DNA of 64,000 nt. It comes from Candidatus Binatia bacterium. GTDB lineage: Bacteria > Desulfobacterota > Binatia > UBA9968 > JAJDTQ01. Shown one piece after another: positions 1 through 9,675 of this stretch; the first letter of the stretch is position 1; each line of letters begins with the position of its first letter. Position numbers and translations under genes: made by a program. The DNA is taken from contig OX638375.1 in the NCBI GenBank assembly GCA_951813575.1, positions 3,818,752-3,882,751 of the forward strand, read 5' to 3'. The notes below the pieces were generated by a model. It was not told the origin of the DNA. It ran no database searches and saw only the letters and a list, made by a program, of their open reading frames with translations.

Positions 1-2235
<2,235 letters not shown>

Positions 2236-2310
2236 GTCGCCGTCACCTTTGCTCTCACTCGCGTCCGCACCGTTCACGGACGCCTCGCGGTGGTCCATCA
2301 AATTCATGGT

Positions 2311-3456
2311 TCAGTCCAGTGCCTCCAGCAGGATCTCCTGCGCCGCCGCCACGCCCCGGCCCAAGGTCGCCGGCAAGCCGAACTTCCGGAACGCCATCTC
2401 CAGGGCACTGATCGCCACGATCACGTCGAAGGCCCCCATGTGGCCCACGTGGGCGATGCGGATCACCTTGCCCTGCAGGTGGTCCTGTCCCTCTGCCAGG
2501 GTGACGCCCATGCGCGCTCGCAGGAAGTCGAGCAAGGCATCACCGTCGGCGCCCTCGGGGACGTAGAGGCCCGTGGCCGCGGGGCTGGGGTGGTCCGGCG
2601 AAAGGAGCTCGAGCCCCATGGCCGTCACCGCCGCCCGGGTGGCCCGGGCCATCCGGGCGTGCCGCGCGTAGACCCGGTCGAGCCCCTCCTCGCGCATCAG
2701 CTTGAGGGCAGCGCACAGCCCGAACACCAGTGACACCGCCGGCGTGTAGGCGGTCGAGCCCTTGGCCTGGCCCTTCCGCTCGCTGTTCAGGTCGAAGTAG
2801 AAGCGCGGGGAACCGGTTTCCGCGGTCCTCTGCCAGGCGCGGTCGCTGAGGCCGATGAAGGCCAGCCCCGGCGGCAGCATCATGGCTTTCTGGGAGCCCG
2901 TCACCAGCACGTCGATGCCCCAGTCGTCCATAGGCACCGACAGCACGCCCACCGCGGTGACGCCGTCCACCACCAGCAGCGGCCCGCCGTCCCGCGTGAG
3001 GGCCGCGATCTCCCGCACCGGATGAAGCGTGGTGGTGGAGGTCTCGCTGGCCTGGATGAGCACGCCCTTGGTGTCGGGGTGGGCCTCCAGCGCCTGTTCC
3101 ACGGTGCTCACCTCGACGGCCGTGCCCCACTCCACGTTGATCTCCACCACGTCGAGGTCGTAGGCGCGGCAAATACGCAGCCAGCGCTCGCCGAACTTGC
3201 CGCCGTTGACCACGATGACCTTCTCCTTCGGCGAGAACAGGTTGGCCACCGCCGCCTCCATGGCCCCGGTGCCGGACGAGGCCAGGATGATCACGTCGTT
3301 CTTCGATCCGAACAGGGTCTTCAGCCCCTGACGCGCCTCCTCCAGGACCACCGCGAATTCCGGCGTCCGGTGATGGATCATGGTCTGCGCCATGGCCAAC
3401 TGCACTTCGTTGGGAATGGGCGTCGGCCCGGGAGAAAGGAGATATTGCTTGATCAT
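2311..3456 (-). CDS. Class V aminotransferase, alanine-glyoxylate / phosphoserine type
   Basis: This is a fold-type I PLP enzyme of the serine-pyruvate/alanine-glyoxylate aminotransferase family, 381 residues. It starts MIKQYLLSPGPTPIP and carries the HHRTPEF substrate-loop motif, SSGTGAMEA for the cofactor phosphate, VVDGVTAVG, and the Schiff-base lysine in TGSQKAMMLPPGL. Its place immediately upstream of serA suggests it supplies the phosphoserine aminotransferase step in place of a classical SerC. That role is inferred from position, because related enzymes also use serine/glyoxylate or alanine/glyoxylate. It is the first gene after the riboswitch leader. A three-codon upstream ORF (ATG AGC TCA TGA) overlaps its ATG. 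Confidence 0.9.
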   Translation of the reverse strand: MIKQYLLSPGPTPIPNEVQLAMAQTMIHHRTPEFAVVLEEARQGLKTLFGSKNDVIILASSGTGAMEAAVANLFSPKEKVIVVNGGKFGERWLRICRAYDLDVVEINVEWGTAVEVSTVEQALEAHPDTKGVLIQASETSTTTLHPVREIAALTRDGGPLLVVDGVTAVGVLSVPMDDWGIDVLVTGSQKAMMLPPGLAFIGLSDRAWQRTAETGSPRFYFDLNSERKGQAKGSTAYTPAVSLVFGLCAALKLMREEGLDRVYARHARMARATRAAVTAMGLELLSPDHPSPAATGLYVPEGADGDALLDFLRARMGVTLAEGQDHLQGKVIRIAHVGHMGAFDVIVAISALEMAFRKFGLPATLGRGVAAAQEILLEALD

Positions 3457-3521
3457 GAGCTCATGTCCGGTGGTGCGTGAACCTTTTCCTCAACGGAACG
3501 CCAACGAGACGGGATTTGCAC

Positions 3522-3560
3522 AAAAAAAAGCCTGAACCTCTCTGGCATAGAGACCCAGGC
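3522..3560 (-). terminator. Rho-independent terminator / riboswitch expression platform
   Basis: Minus-strand arms GCCTGGGTCTCT (3560-3549) and AGAGAGGTTCAGGC (3543-3530) fold around ATGCC, with minor internal mismatches, and are followed directly by T8 (3529-3522). It lies downstream of the predicted promoter but about 65 nt before the first start codon, so it reads as an attenuator for the operon, not an end-of-gene terminator. Confidence 0.8.
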
Positions 3561-3626
3561 GTTCGGCCGTCCAGCAATCAAGCACTCCCTCGTGGTGAAC
3601 TCCACGTACACGCCAGTTGTGCAAAC
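3522..3626 (-). promoter_or_regulatory. Probable ZTP (pfl-type) riboswitch leader
   Basis: On the minus strand the leader contains, in order, ACTGGCG (3617-3611), a hairpin with GTGG (3605-3602) and CCAC (3595-3592) arms, GGGAG (3589-3585), a GCAC (3622-3619)/GTGC (3585-3582) closing stem, and CGCCTGGG (3561-3554). This order and these conserved blocks match my memory of the ZTP riboswitch aptamer. The CGCCTGGG strand, which pairs in the aptamer pseudoknot, also forms the 5' arm of a terminator ending in eight T residues. That is the usual mutually exclusive layout of an ON switch. ZTP reports low folate one-carbon supply, which fits downstream serine (one-carbon) and purine genes. Family assignment is by eye. 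Confidence 0.72.
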
Positions 3627-3629
3627 TTC

Positions 3630-3658
3630 TTCGTAGCTTGACCGGGCGTTTTTGTCAA
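3630..3658 (-). promoter_or_regulatory. Sigma-70-like promoter of the aminotransferase-serA-purA operon
   Basis: Minus strand: TTGACA (3658-3653), a 17-bp spacer, and TACGAA (3635-3630). Predicted initiation near 3623 would start the transcript at the first stem of the riboswitch aptamer, which supports both calls. Confidence 0.65.
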
Positions 3659-3677
3659 TTCCGGCCGTCCGGTAGCC

Positions 3678-4013
3678 GCAACCGCCACGCCGACCCCCGC
3701 AACCGCCACGCCGACCCCCGCAACCGCCACGCCGACCCCCGCAACCGCCACGCCGACCCCCGCAACCGCCACGCCGACCCCCGCAACCGCCACGCCGACC
3801 CCCGCAACCGCCACGCCGACCCCCGCAACCGCCACGCCGACCCCCGCAACCGCCACGCCGACCCCCGCAACCGCCACGCCGACCCCCGCAACCGCCACGC
3901 CGACCCCCGCAACCGCCACGCCGACCCCCGCAACCGCCACGCCGACCCCCGCAACCGCCACGCCGACCCCCGCAACCGCCACGCCGACCCCCGCAACCGC
4001 CACGCCGACCCCC
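3678..4013. repeat. Minisatellite: 16 perfect copies of a 21-bp unit
   Basis: Sixteen identical, uninterrupted 21-bp units beginning GCAACCGCCACGCC run head to tail, then a degenerate 17th (GCAACCGTCACCCCGGA) merges into a REP palindrome. The unit is a multiple of three, so all frames stay open and give artefactual repetitive ORFs on both strands. There are no spacers, so it is not a CRISPR. It occupies most of the gap between the riboswitch promoter and the HAD gene. Confidence 0.95.
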
Positions 4014-4021
4014 GCAACCGT

Positions 4022-4047
4022 CACCCCGGACTTGATCCGGGGTCCAG
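4022..4047. repeat. REP-like palindrome, family 1
   Basis: Eight-bp arms ACCCCGGA (4023-4030) and TCCGGGGT (4036-4043) flank a CTTGA loop. The same element occurs three more times at 63440-63681, and a variant occurs near 49690. It directly abuts the 21-bp minisatellite. Confidence 0.85.
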
Positions 4048-4121
4048 GAGGCAGGGCGGGGGTTGCAACTCCGCCTTGCCCCCTTCCCATGCGCCCCTCG
4101 ACCGGCTAAATTCCCAGACCC

Positions 4122-4832
4122 ATGGCCACATCGCCCAAGATCATCTTCTTCGACCTCGACGGCACCATGCTCCGTTCCCAGGACGGCCACGTCGCCTTCA
4201 ACGAGGCCATACTCAAGACCTTCGGCGTCCCCGGCGACATCCGCACCATCCGCCCCGACGGCAAGACCGATCCGATCATCCTGCAGGAGATCTTCGACGC
4301 CGGCGGCCACGACGTGGAATGGAGCCCGGCGGACACCGCCAGCTTCAGCGCGCACCTGAAGGAATGCTACATACGCGCCATCTCCGAGGGTCCCACGCGC
4401 GTGCGGGCGCTCCCCGGCGTCCCCGAGCTGGTGCGCGAGCTGAACCGCCTGCCGGACCTCTGCCTCGGCGTCGTCACCGGCAACATGGAGGTTACCGCCC
4501 GCCTGAAGCTCCAGGCCGCCGGCGTCGGCGAGCACATCGGCCCCGGCGCCTTCGGCAGCGACTCCGCCGTGCGCAACGACCTCCCCGCCATCGCCATGGA
4601 ACGCTGGAGCCGCCACCTGAACATCCCGGTGGAACCCGGGCAGTGCGTCATCGTCGGCGACACGCCACGGGACCTCGAGGCCGCCAGGACCAACGGCATG
4701 AAGTGCCTGCTCGTGGCCACCGGGAGCTACCATCCCATGGAAGAGCTCCGGGAGCTGGGAGCGGAAAGCCTGCTGCCGGACTTCTCCGACACCCGGGCCG
4801 CGGTGGATGCGTTGCTGGGGCTCTTCGGGTAG
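4122..4832 (+). CDS. HAD-superfamily phosphatase, phosphoglycolate phosphatase-like
   Basis: A 236-residue haloacid dehalogenase-type hydrolase. Motif I is FFDLDGT near residue 10, with the nucleophile and acid aspartates. Motif II is the threonine in VVTGN near residue 125. Motif IV is VGDTPRDLEAA near residue 185. The four-helix C1 cap between motifs I and II fits the Gph/PGP branch. The substrate cannot be read from sequence; phosphoglycolate or another small phosphate ester is likely. It stands alone between the minisatellite and the defence-type operon, on the opposite strand to the serine operon. Confidence 0.88.
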   Translation: MATSPKIIFFDLDGTMLRSQDGHVAFNEAILKTFGVPGDIRTIRPDGKTDPIILQEIFDAGGHDVEWSPADTASFSAHLKECYIRAISEGPTRVRALPGVPELVRELNRLPDLCLGVVTGNMEVTARLKLQAAGVGEHIGPGAFGSDSAVRNDLPAIAMERWSRHLNIPVEPGQCVIVGDTPRDLEAARTNGMKCLLVATGSYHPMEELRELGAESLLPDFSDTRAAVDALLGLFG

Positions 4833-4843
4833 CCGAGGGATCA

Positions 4844-4905
4844 GTTTATAGCGAGTTTAGTGAGTTTATCCAGTTTCTATAAACCGGATTAAACATGCTA
4901 TAAAT
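4844..4905 (+). promoter_or_regulatory. AT-rich promoter region with inverted repeat before the defence operon
   Basis: A short AT-rich island in GC-rich surroundings. GTTTATAG (4844-4851) and CTATAAAC (4877-4884) form a perfect 8-bp inverted repeat, and a further near copy CTATAAAT lies at 4898-4905 just before the ATG at 4914. GTTTAG and GTTTATC half-sites lie between the arms. This looks like an operator for an autoregulator or host regulator. No strong Shine-Dalgarno is visible, so initiation may be weak or leaderless. Confidence 0.5.
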
Positions 4906-4913
4906 GGTCCCCG

Positions 4914-6101
4914 ATGGACCCGATACGCAACCCGTACGCCCCGGGAGCCGGCACGCAGCCGCCCGAGTTGGCCGGTCGCGACGAAATCCGTGAGTCGGCA
5001 CGAATCGCACTGGAACGCACCAGAATGGGACGGTCGACCAAGAGCCTCATGATGGTGGGTCTGCGCGGTGTGGGCAAGACCGTGCTCCTGGATGTCATCC
5101 GGGAGAATGCGGAGTCCGGCGGGATCTGCGCCTTGAGAATGGAAGCACCCGAGAACCGCTCCCTTCCCTCCATCCTCGCACCTCAACTCCGGGTCGCGCT
5201 GTTGAAGCTCTCGAACAGTCAGGCGGCAAGGCGATTGGCGCAGAGGGCCCTGAGGGGACTCGCTGGATTCGTTGCGGCTCTCAAGGTCAAGTTCCAGGAT
5301 ATCGAGGTCGGATTGGATCTCAAACCGGAACCCGGCTTGGCGGACAACGGAGACCTCGAGGCCGACTTGCAGGATTTATTCGAAGCGGTCGGCGCCGCGG
5401 CCAAGGCGGACGGCACCTGTGTCGCCCTCTTTGTCGACGAGCTTCAGTACGTGGAAGAGGATCAGTTGGCCGCATTGATCACCGCGTTGCACCGCATATC
5501 TCAGCGGCGCCTTCCCGTGGTGATGCTGGGTGCGGGACTGCCCCAGGTACGTGCGCACATGGGAAAGGCGAAGTCATACGCCGAACGGCTCTTCGAGTTT
5601 CCCGAAATCGGACCGCTGTCGCGTGAAGATGCCAAAGTTGCCATCGCCAAGCCGGCGAAGGACGAAGGAGTCGACATTGAGCCGGATGCGCTAGATGCCG
5701 TGGTTGCCCGAACCGAAGGTTATCCCTACTTCCTCCAAGAATGGGGGAAACACTTATGGAATGTAGCCGAGCGTTCTCCGATTACGGTCTCAAGCGTCGA
5801 GGTCGCATCTGAACAGGCCATCGCCGACCTCGACGAGAGTTTCTTTCTGATGAGGTTCGACCGGCTGACGCCCACGCAGAAGAGGTATCTTCGGGCCATG
5901 GCTCAACTCGGCCCCGGGCCACATCGTTCCGGGGACATCGCCGACGAGCTAGGCCGCAAGGTGACCTCCTTGGCCCCCATTCGCAGTCAATTGCTCAACA
6001 AAGGCATGATCTGGAGTCCGGGTCATGGAGACACTGCCTTTACCGTGCCGATGTTCGACGAGTTCATGCGGCGGATCATGCGGGGCGATCAGTGGCGGTA
6101 G
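4914..6101 (+). CDS. Orphan ORC/AAA_16-like ATPase with C-terminal winged helix
   Basis: A 395-residue P-loop ATPase. It begins with the PELAGRDEI box typical of STAND/ORC-like ATPases, then Walker A GLRGVGKT at about residue 48 and Walker B VALFVDELQY at about residue 170, and an arginine-rich lid. The last ~90 residues (LTPTQKRYLRAMAQLG onward) look like a winged helix, as in Cdc6/MalT-type ATPases. Such proteins are often found in plasmids, prophages and defence islands; no enzymatic output domain is visible. It is the first gene of a run of seven same-strand genes and has its own AT-rich operator-like promoter, so a regulatory or sensor role is plausible but inferred. Confidence 0.8.
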   Translation: MDPIRNPYAPGAGTQPPELAGRDEIRESARIALERTRMGRSTKSLMMVGLRGVGKTVLLDVIRENAESGGICALRMEAPENRSLPSILAPQLRVALLKLSNSQAARRLAQRALRGLAGFVAALKVKFQDIEVGLDLKPEPGLADNGDLEADLQDLFEAVGAAAKADGTCVALFVDELQYVEEDQLAALITALHRISQRRLPVVMLGAGLPQVRAHMGKAKSYAERLFEFPEIGPLSREDAKVAIAKPAKDEGVDIEPDALDAVVARTEGYPYFLQEWGKHLWNVAERSPITVSSVEVASEQAIADLDESFFLMRFDRLTPTQKRYLRAMAQLGPGPHRSGDIADELGRKVTSLAPIRSQLLNKGMIWSPGHGDTAFTVPMFDEFMRRIMRGDQWR

Positions 6102-6154
6102 TCCATGGTCGTACGCACGGCCATCCAAGAATCTAATCAAGAAGGGGAGCGACC

Positions 6155-6448
6155 ATGGCAGGTAAGAAGAGCGGTCAGTTCAGCAAGGAGGGAATCGAAG
6201 CCCTCGCGAAGGACAAGCCCGTCGTGTATGTGATCGAGGGCAACAGGAGAAACAATCTGTATACGGGTGTCGCAAAGAGAGGACGGGTCGAGGAGCGTCT
6301 GAAGGAGCATCTGCCAAGTGGCCCAGACCCTGTAACCGGTGGTAAGAGAGTGCGGATTCAGCAAAAGCCAAGCATTGCGGAAGCGAAAGAGTCCGAGGCA
6401 AGAATTATCAAGCGAAGCAAACCACCTCAGAACAAGAAGGGAAAATGA
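6155..6448 (+). CDS. Mini GIY-YIG nuclease-like protein
   Basis: A 97-residue protein resembling a minimal GIY-YIG domain. A VVYVI strand takes the GIY position; about ten residues on, NLYTGVAKRG takes the YIG position (YTG here). RVEERLKEHL supplies the conserved arginine and the helix, and EARIIKRSKPPQN supplies the metal-binding glutamate and terminal asparagine. No DNA-binding accessory domain is present. GGGGAG precedes the ATG. It sits 53 bp after the ATPase and 38 bp before the Res gene. It may be a nicking nuclease subunit, or a degenerate domain with a structural role, given the missing glycine of GIY. Confidence 0.65.
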   Translation: MAGKKSGQFSKEGIEALAKDKPVVYVIEGNRRNNLYTGVAKRGRVEERLKEHLPSGPDPVTGGKRVRIQQKPSIAEAKESEARIIKRSKPPQNKKGK

Positions 6449-6486
6449 TCCACCGCGCAGGGTAAACATCCTTCAGGCGAAACGTC

Positions 6487-9400
6487 ATGTCCAACCCGTT
6501 CTTCGAACAGCCGGTCCTCAACTCGCCTTACGAGTACCCCAACCGTCATTGGGAGCTGGATGAAACCGGTCAGCCCACGCAGAAGATCATCGAGCGCCGA
6601 AGGCCGGCCCAGTTCATCACGCCCATCCCAAAACCGAAGAAGGGCAAGGGTTCCGCCCCCGACCAGGCCGATTTCCTGTTCGGTGAAGGGAAAGACCTTT
6701 CCACAGAGAAGCAGCAGTACGAGCACACGGCGATCATCAACAGCGTGCGCGAGCAGGTGGACCGCTGGCGACGCATACCAGACCCGGGCCACTGGCAGGT
6801 GACCCCGGAGACGGCTCGCCTGCTACAGCATTGGCGCCATCATCGCTTCAGCGGCGTCCGGCCCTTCTTCTGTCAGGTCGAAGCGGCCGAGACCGTCATT
6901 TGGCTAACGGAGGTGGCGCCTCAGGGCCAGACGGGCAGGCGGTTTCTCGACCACCTTGCAAACGCCAACAACGACGCGAATCCGGAGTTGCAGAGGCTAG
7001 CTCTCAAGCTGGCCACTGGCGCGGGAAAGACGACCGTTATGGCGATGCTGATCGCCTGGCAGACGGTCAACGCGGTTCGTCACCCTCAGAGCCGCCGGTT
7101 CACGCGCGGTTTTCTGGTGGCGACGCCCGGCATTACCATCAAGGACCGTCTTCGGGTTCTGCAACCCAACGATCCGGACAGCTACTATCAGAGCCGGGAG
7201 TTGGTCCCCGGCGACATGCTCCCGGATCTCCAGAAGGCGAAGATCATTATCACGAACTACCACGCCTTCAAGCTGCGTGACCGCATGGAGCTGTCCAAGG
7301 GCGGACGCTCCCTGCTGCAGGGAAGGGGAGGGGTGCTCGCGACCCTGGAGACCGAAGGGCAGATGCTTCAACGGGTCATGCCCGGACTCATGGGCATGAA
7401 GAATGTGATGGTGCTCAACGATGAAGCGCACCACTGCTATCGCGAGAAGCCGGGCGAGGCAGAGGAAGGCGCGTTCATGGGCGAGGATAAGGAGGAGGCA
7501 AGAAAGAACACCGAGGCCGCACGTTTGTGGATATCCGGACTCGCATCGGTGGCCCGAAGGCTCGGAGTCGCTCGGGTAGTCGATCTTTCGGCGACACCGT
7601 TCTTCCTGCGCGGTTCGGGCTACGCCGAGGGAACCCTGTTCCCCTGGACCATGAACGATTTCTCGCTCATGGATGCCATCGAGTGCGGCATCGTCAAGCT
7701 TCCTCGGGTGCCGGTAGCCGACAATGTTTCCGGGGACGACATGCCGAAGTTCCGTAATCTGTGGGAACACATCCGTGCCAGAATGCCAAAGAAGGGGCGA
7801 GGCAAGGCCGCGAATCTTGATCCTCTCAGTCTGCCGACCCTTCTCAAGACTGCCCTGGAAGCACTGTACGGCCACTACAAGAAGACGTTCGATGCGATGG
7901 CGGAGGCGGGAATTGAGGTGTCACCATGCTTCATCGTCGTATGCAACAACACCTCCACCTCCAAGCTTGTCTACGACTACATTTCGGGGTTCCATCGCGA
8001 GAACGCCGACGGCTCGACGAAACTCGAAAATGGGCGCCTCGAACTGTTCCGCAATTTCGACGAGCACGGCAACCCGTACCCGCGGCCGCGCACGCTGTTG
8101 ATCGACAGCGAGCAGTTGGAGTCCGGCGATTCTCTGGACAGGGATTTCCGCAAGATGGCCGCCGAGGAGATCGAGCGCTTCCGGCGGGAGATCATCGAGC
8201 GCACCGGCGACCGTCAAAGGGCCGAGAAGATCAGCGATCAAGACCTTCTCCGAGAGGTCATGAACACCGTCGGTAAACCCGGGCGCCTGGGAGATACGAT
8301 TCGTTGCGTGGTGTCCGTGTCCATGTTGACCGAAGGGTGGGACGCCAACACGGTCAGCCACGTGCTCGGCATCCGTGCCTTCGGTACCCAGTTGCTCTGC
8401 GAACAGGTCGTCGGGCGCGCGCTACGCCGGCAATCCTATGATCTGAACGAGGAGGGCCTCTTCGATGTCGAGTACGCGGACGTACTGGGTATACCGTTCG
8501 ACTTTACCGCGAAACCGGTCGTGGTCCCGCCAAAGCCGCCGCAGCAGACCGTTCAGGTCAAGGCCGTTCGGCCTGAACGGGACTCGCTCGAGATTTCGTT
8601 TCCACGGGTGGCGGGGTACCGGGTGGAGTTACCTCAAGAGAGGCTGAGGGCCAACTTTAACGACGACTCCGTGCTGAACCTCACCCCTGACCTCGTAGGA
8701 CCATCCATTACGAGAAGCCAGGGTATCATCGGCGAGGGTGTAGATCTCAACCTGGTTCACACCGGCGACCTGCGGTCGTCCACGCTGCTGTTTCACCTCA
8801 CGCAACGGCTGCTCTATACGAAGTGGCGCGATCCTGGCGAAGAGCCCAAGCTCCATCTCTTCGGTCAGCTCAAGCGCCTGACTAAGCAGTGGCTCGACGG
8901 CTACCTTGTTTGTAAAGGGGGTACCTATCGTGCCCAACTCATGTGGCAGGAGTTGGCAGACATTGCCTGTCAGCGCATTACCGACGCCATCACGCGGGCG
9001 GAGTTCGGCAGCCGGCCCGTCAAGGTGGTGCTCGACCCATACAACCCGACGGGTTCCACGGCCGACGTCAACTTCACCACCTCAAGGACAACACGCTGGC
9101 CGACCGACCCCGGCCGTTGCCACGTCAATTGGGTCATCTACGACAGCAGTTGGGAGAGGGAATTCTGCCGCATCGTGGAATCACATCCACGAGTCAAGGC
9201 CTACATCAAGAACCACAGCCTTGGGCTGGAGGTTCCTTACCGCTTCGCGTCCCAGGCGCGTATTTACATTCCCGATTTCATCGTTCTTGTCGACGATGGC
9301 CATGGAGACGATGATCTCTTGCGTCTCATCGTTGAGATCAAGGGGTATCGCGGGGAGGACGCCAAGGACAAGAAAGCCACCATGGATACCTATTGGGTGC

Positions 9401-9627
9401 CTGGCGTAAACAATCACGGCGGCTACGGCCGTTGGGCGTTTGCCGAGCTTAGGGACGTCTATGAACTTGAGTCTGACTTCGAAGCCAAGGTGAAAGAGGC
9501 CTTTGGCGGAATGCTCGAAGAAGTGGTCATGGACCCCGCCGGCCGGGCCACGCAGACAGCCCGTGAGATGCAGGGCAGGTTGCGGGTCGGCCGCAAGCTG
9601 ACACGTGAGGAGATGAATGAGCGCTGA
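6487..9627 (+). CDS. Type III-like restriction enzyme Res: SF2 helicase plus PD-(D/E)XK nuclease
   Basis: A 1046-residue DEAD/DEAH helicase-nuclease. Walker A ATGAGKTT lies near residue 176, motif II NDEAHH near 312, motif III SATPFF near 367 and motif VI QVVGRALRRQ near 640. The C-terminal nuclease has IPDF near residue 928 and VEIKG near 950, the PD...ExK active site. It most resembles the large restriction endonucleases NCBI groups as the BPTD_3080 family (name from memory). Res enzymes translocate or switch along DNA with ATP and cleave with Mod. Here Res precedes Mod by 48 bp, the reverse of classical type III operons. Confidence 0.9.
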   Translation: MSNPFFEQPVLNSPYEYPNRHWELDETGQPTQKIIERRRPAQFITPIPKPKKGKGSAPDQADFLFGEGKDLSTEKQQYEHTAIINSVREQVDRWRRIPDPGHWQVTPETARLLQHWRHHRFSGVRPFFCQVEAAETVIWLTEVAPQGQTGRRFLDHLANANNDANPELQRLALKLATGAGKTTVMAMLIAWQTVNAVRHPQSRRFTRGFLVATPGITIKDRLRVLQPNDPDSYYQSRELVPGDMLPDLQKAKIIITNYHAFKLRDRMELSKGGRSLLQGRGGVLATLETEGQMLQRVMPGLMGMKNVMVLNDEAHHCYREKPGEAEEGAFMGEDKEEARKNTEAARLWISGLASVARRLGVARVVDLSATPFFLRGSGYAEGTLFPWTMNDFSLMDAIECGIVKLPRVPVADNVSGDDMPKFRNLWEHIRARMPKKGRGKAANLDPLSLPTLLKTALEALYGHYKKTFDAMAEAGIEVSPCFIVVCNNTSTSKLVYDYISGFHRENADGSTKLENGRLELFRNFDEHGNPYPRPRTLLIDSEQLESGDSLDRDFRKMAAEEIERFRREIIERTGDRQRAEKISDQDLLREVMNTVGKPGRLGDTIRCVVSVSMLTEGWDANTVSHVLGIRAFGTQLLCEQVVGRALRRQSYDLNEEGLFDVEYADVLGIPFDFTAKPVVVPPKPPQQTVQVKAVRPERDSLEISFPRVAGYRVELPQERLRANFNDDSVLNLTPDLVGPSITRSQGIIGEGVDLNLVHTGDLRSSTLLFHLTQRLLYTKWRDPGEEPKLHLFGQLKRLTKQWLDGYLVCKGGTYRAQLMWQELADIACQRITDAITRAEFGSRPVKVVLDPYNPTGSTADVNFTTSRTTRWPTDPGRCHVNWVIYDSSWEREFCRIVESHPRVKAYIKNHSLGLEVPYRFASQARIYIPDFIVLVDDGHGDDDLLRLIVEIKGYRGEDAKDKKATMDTYWVPGVNNHGGYGRWAFAELRDVYELESDFEAKVKEAFGGMLEEVVMDPAGRATQTAREMQGRLRVGRKLTREEMNER

Positions 9628-9675
9628 GCGTTTTCCCCAGAATTGTCCCAGGACGAGTAAGAACTGGCACATCCC

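Noticed and set aside
3678..4013. CRISPR array
   Set aside because: Identical contiguous units with no spacers and no cas genes.
3453..4733. Open frames on both strands through the 21-bp repeat, e.g. one rich in RGGCGG
   Set aside because: The repeat is a multiple of three, so all frames stay open; they overlap the riboswitch and HAD gene and have no domain.
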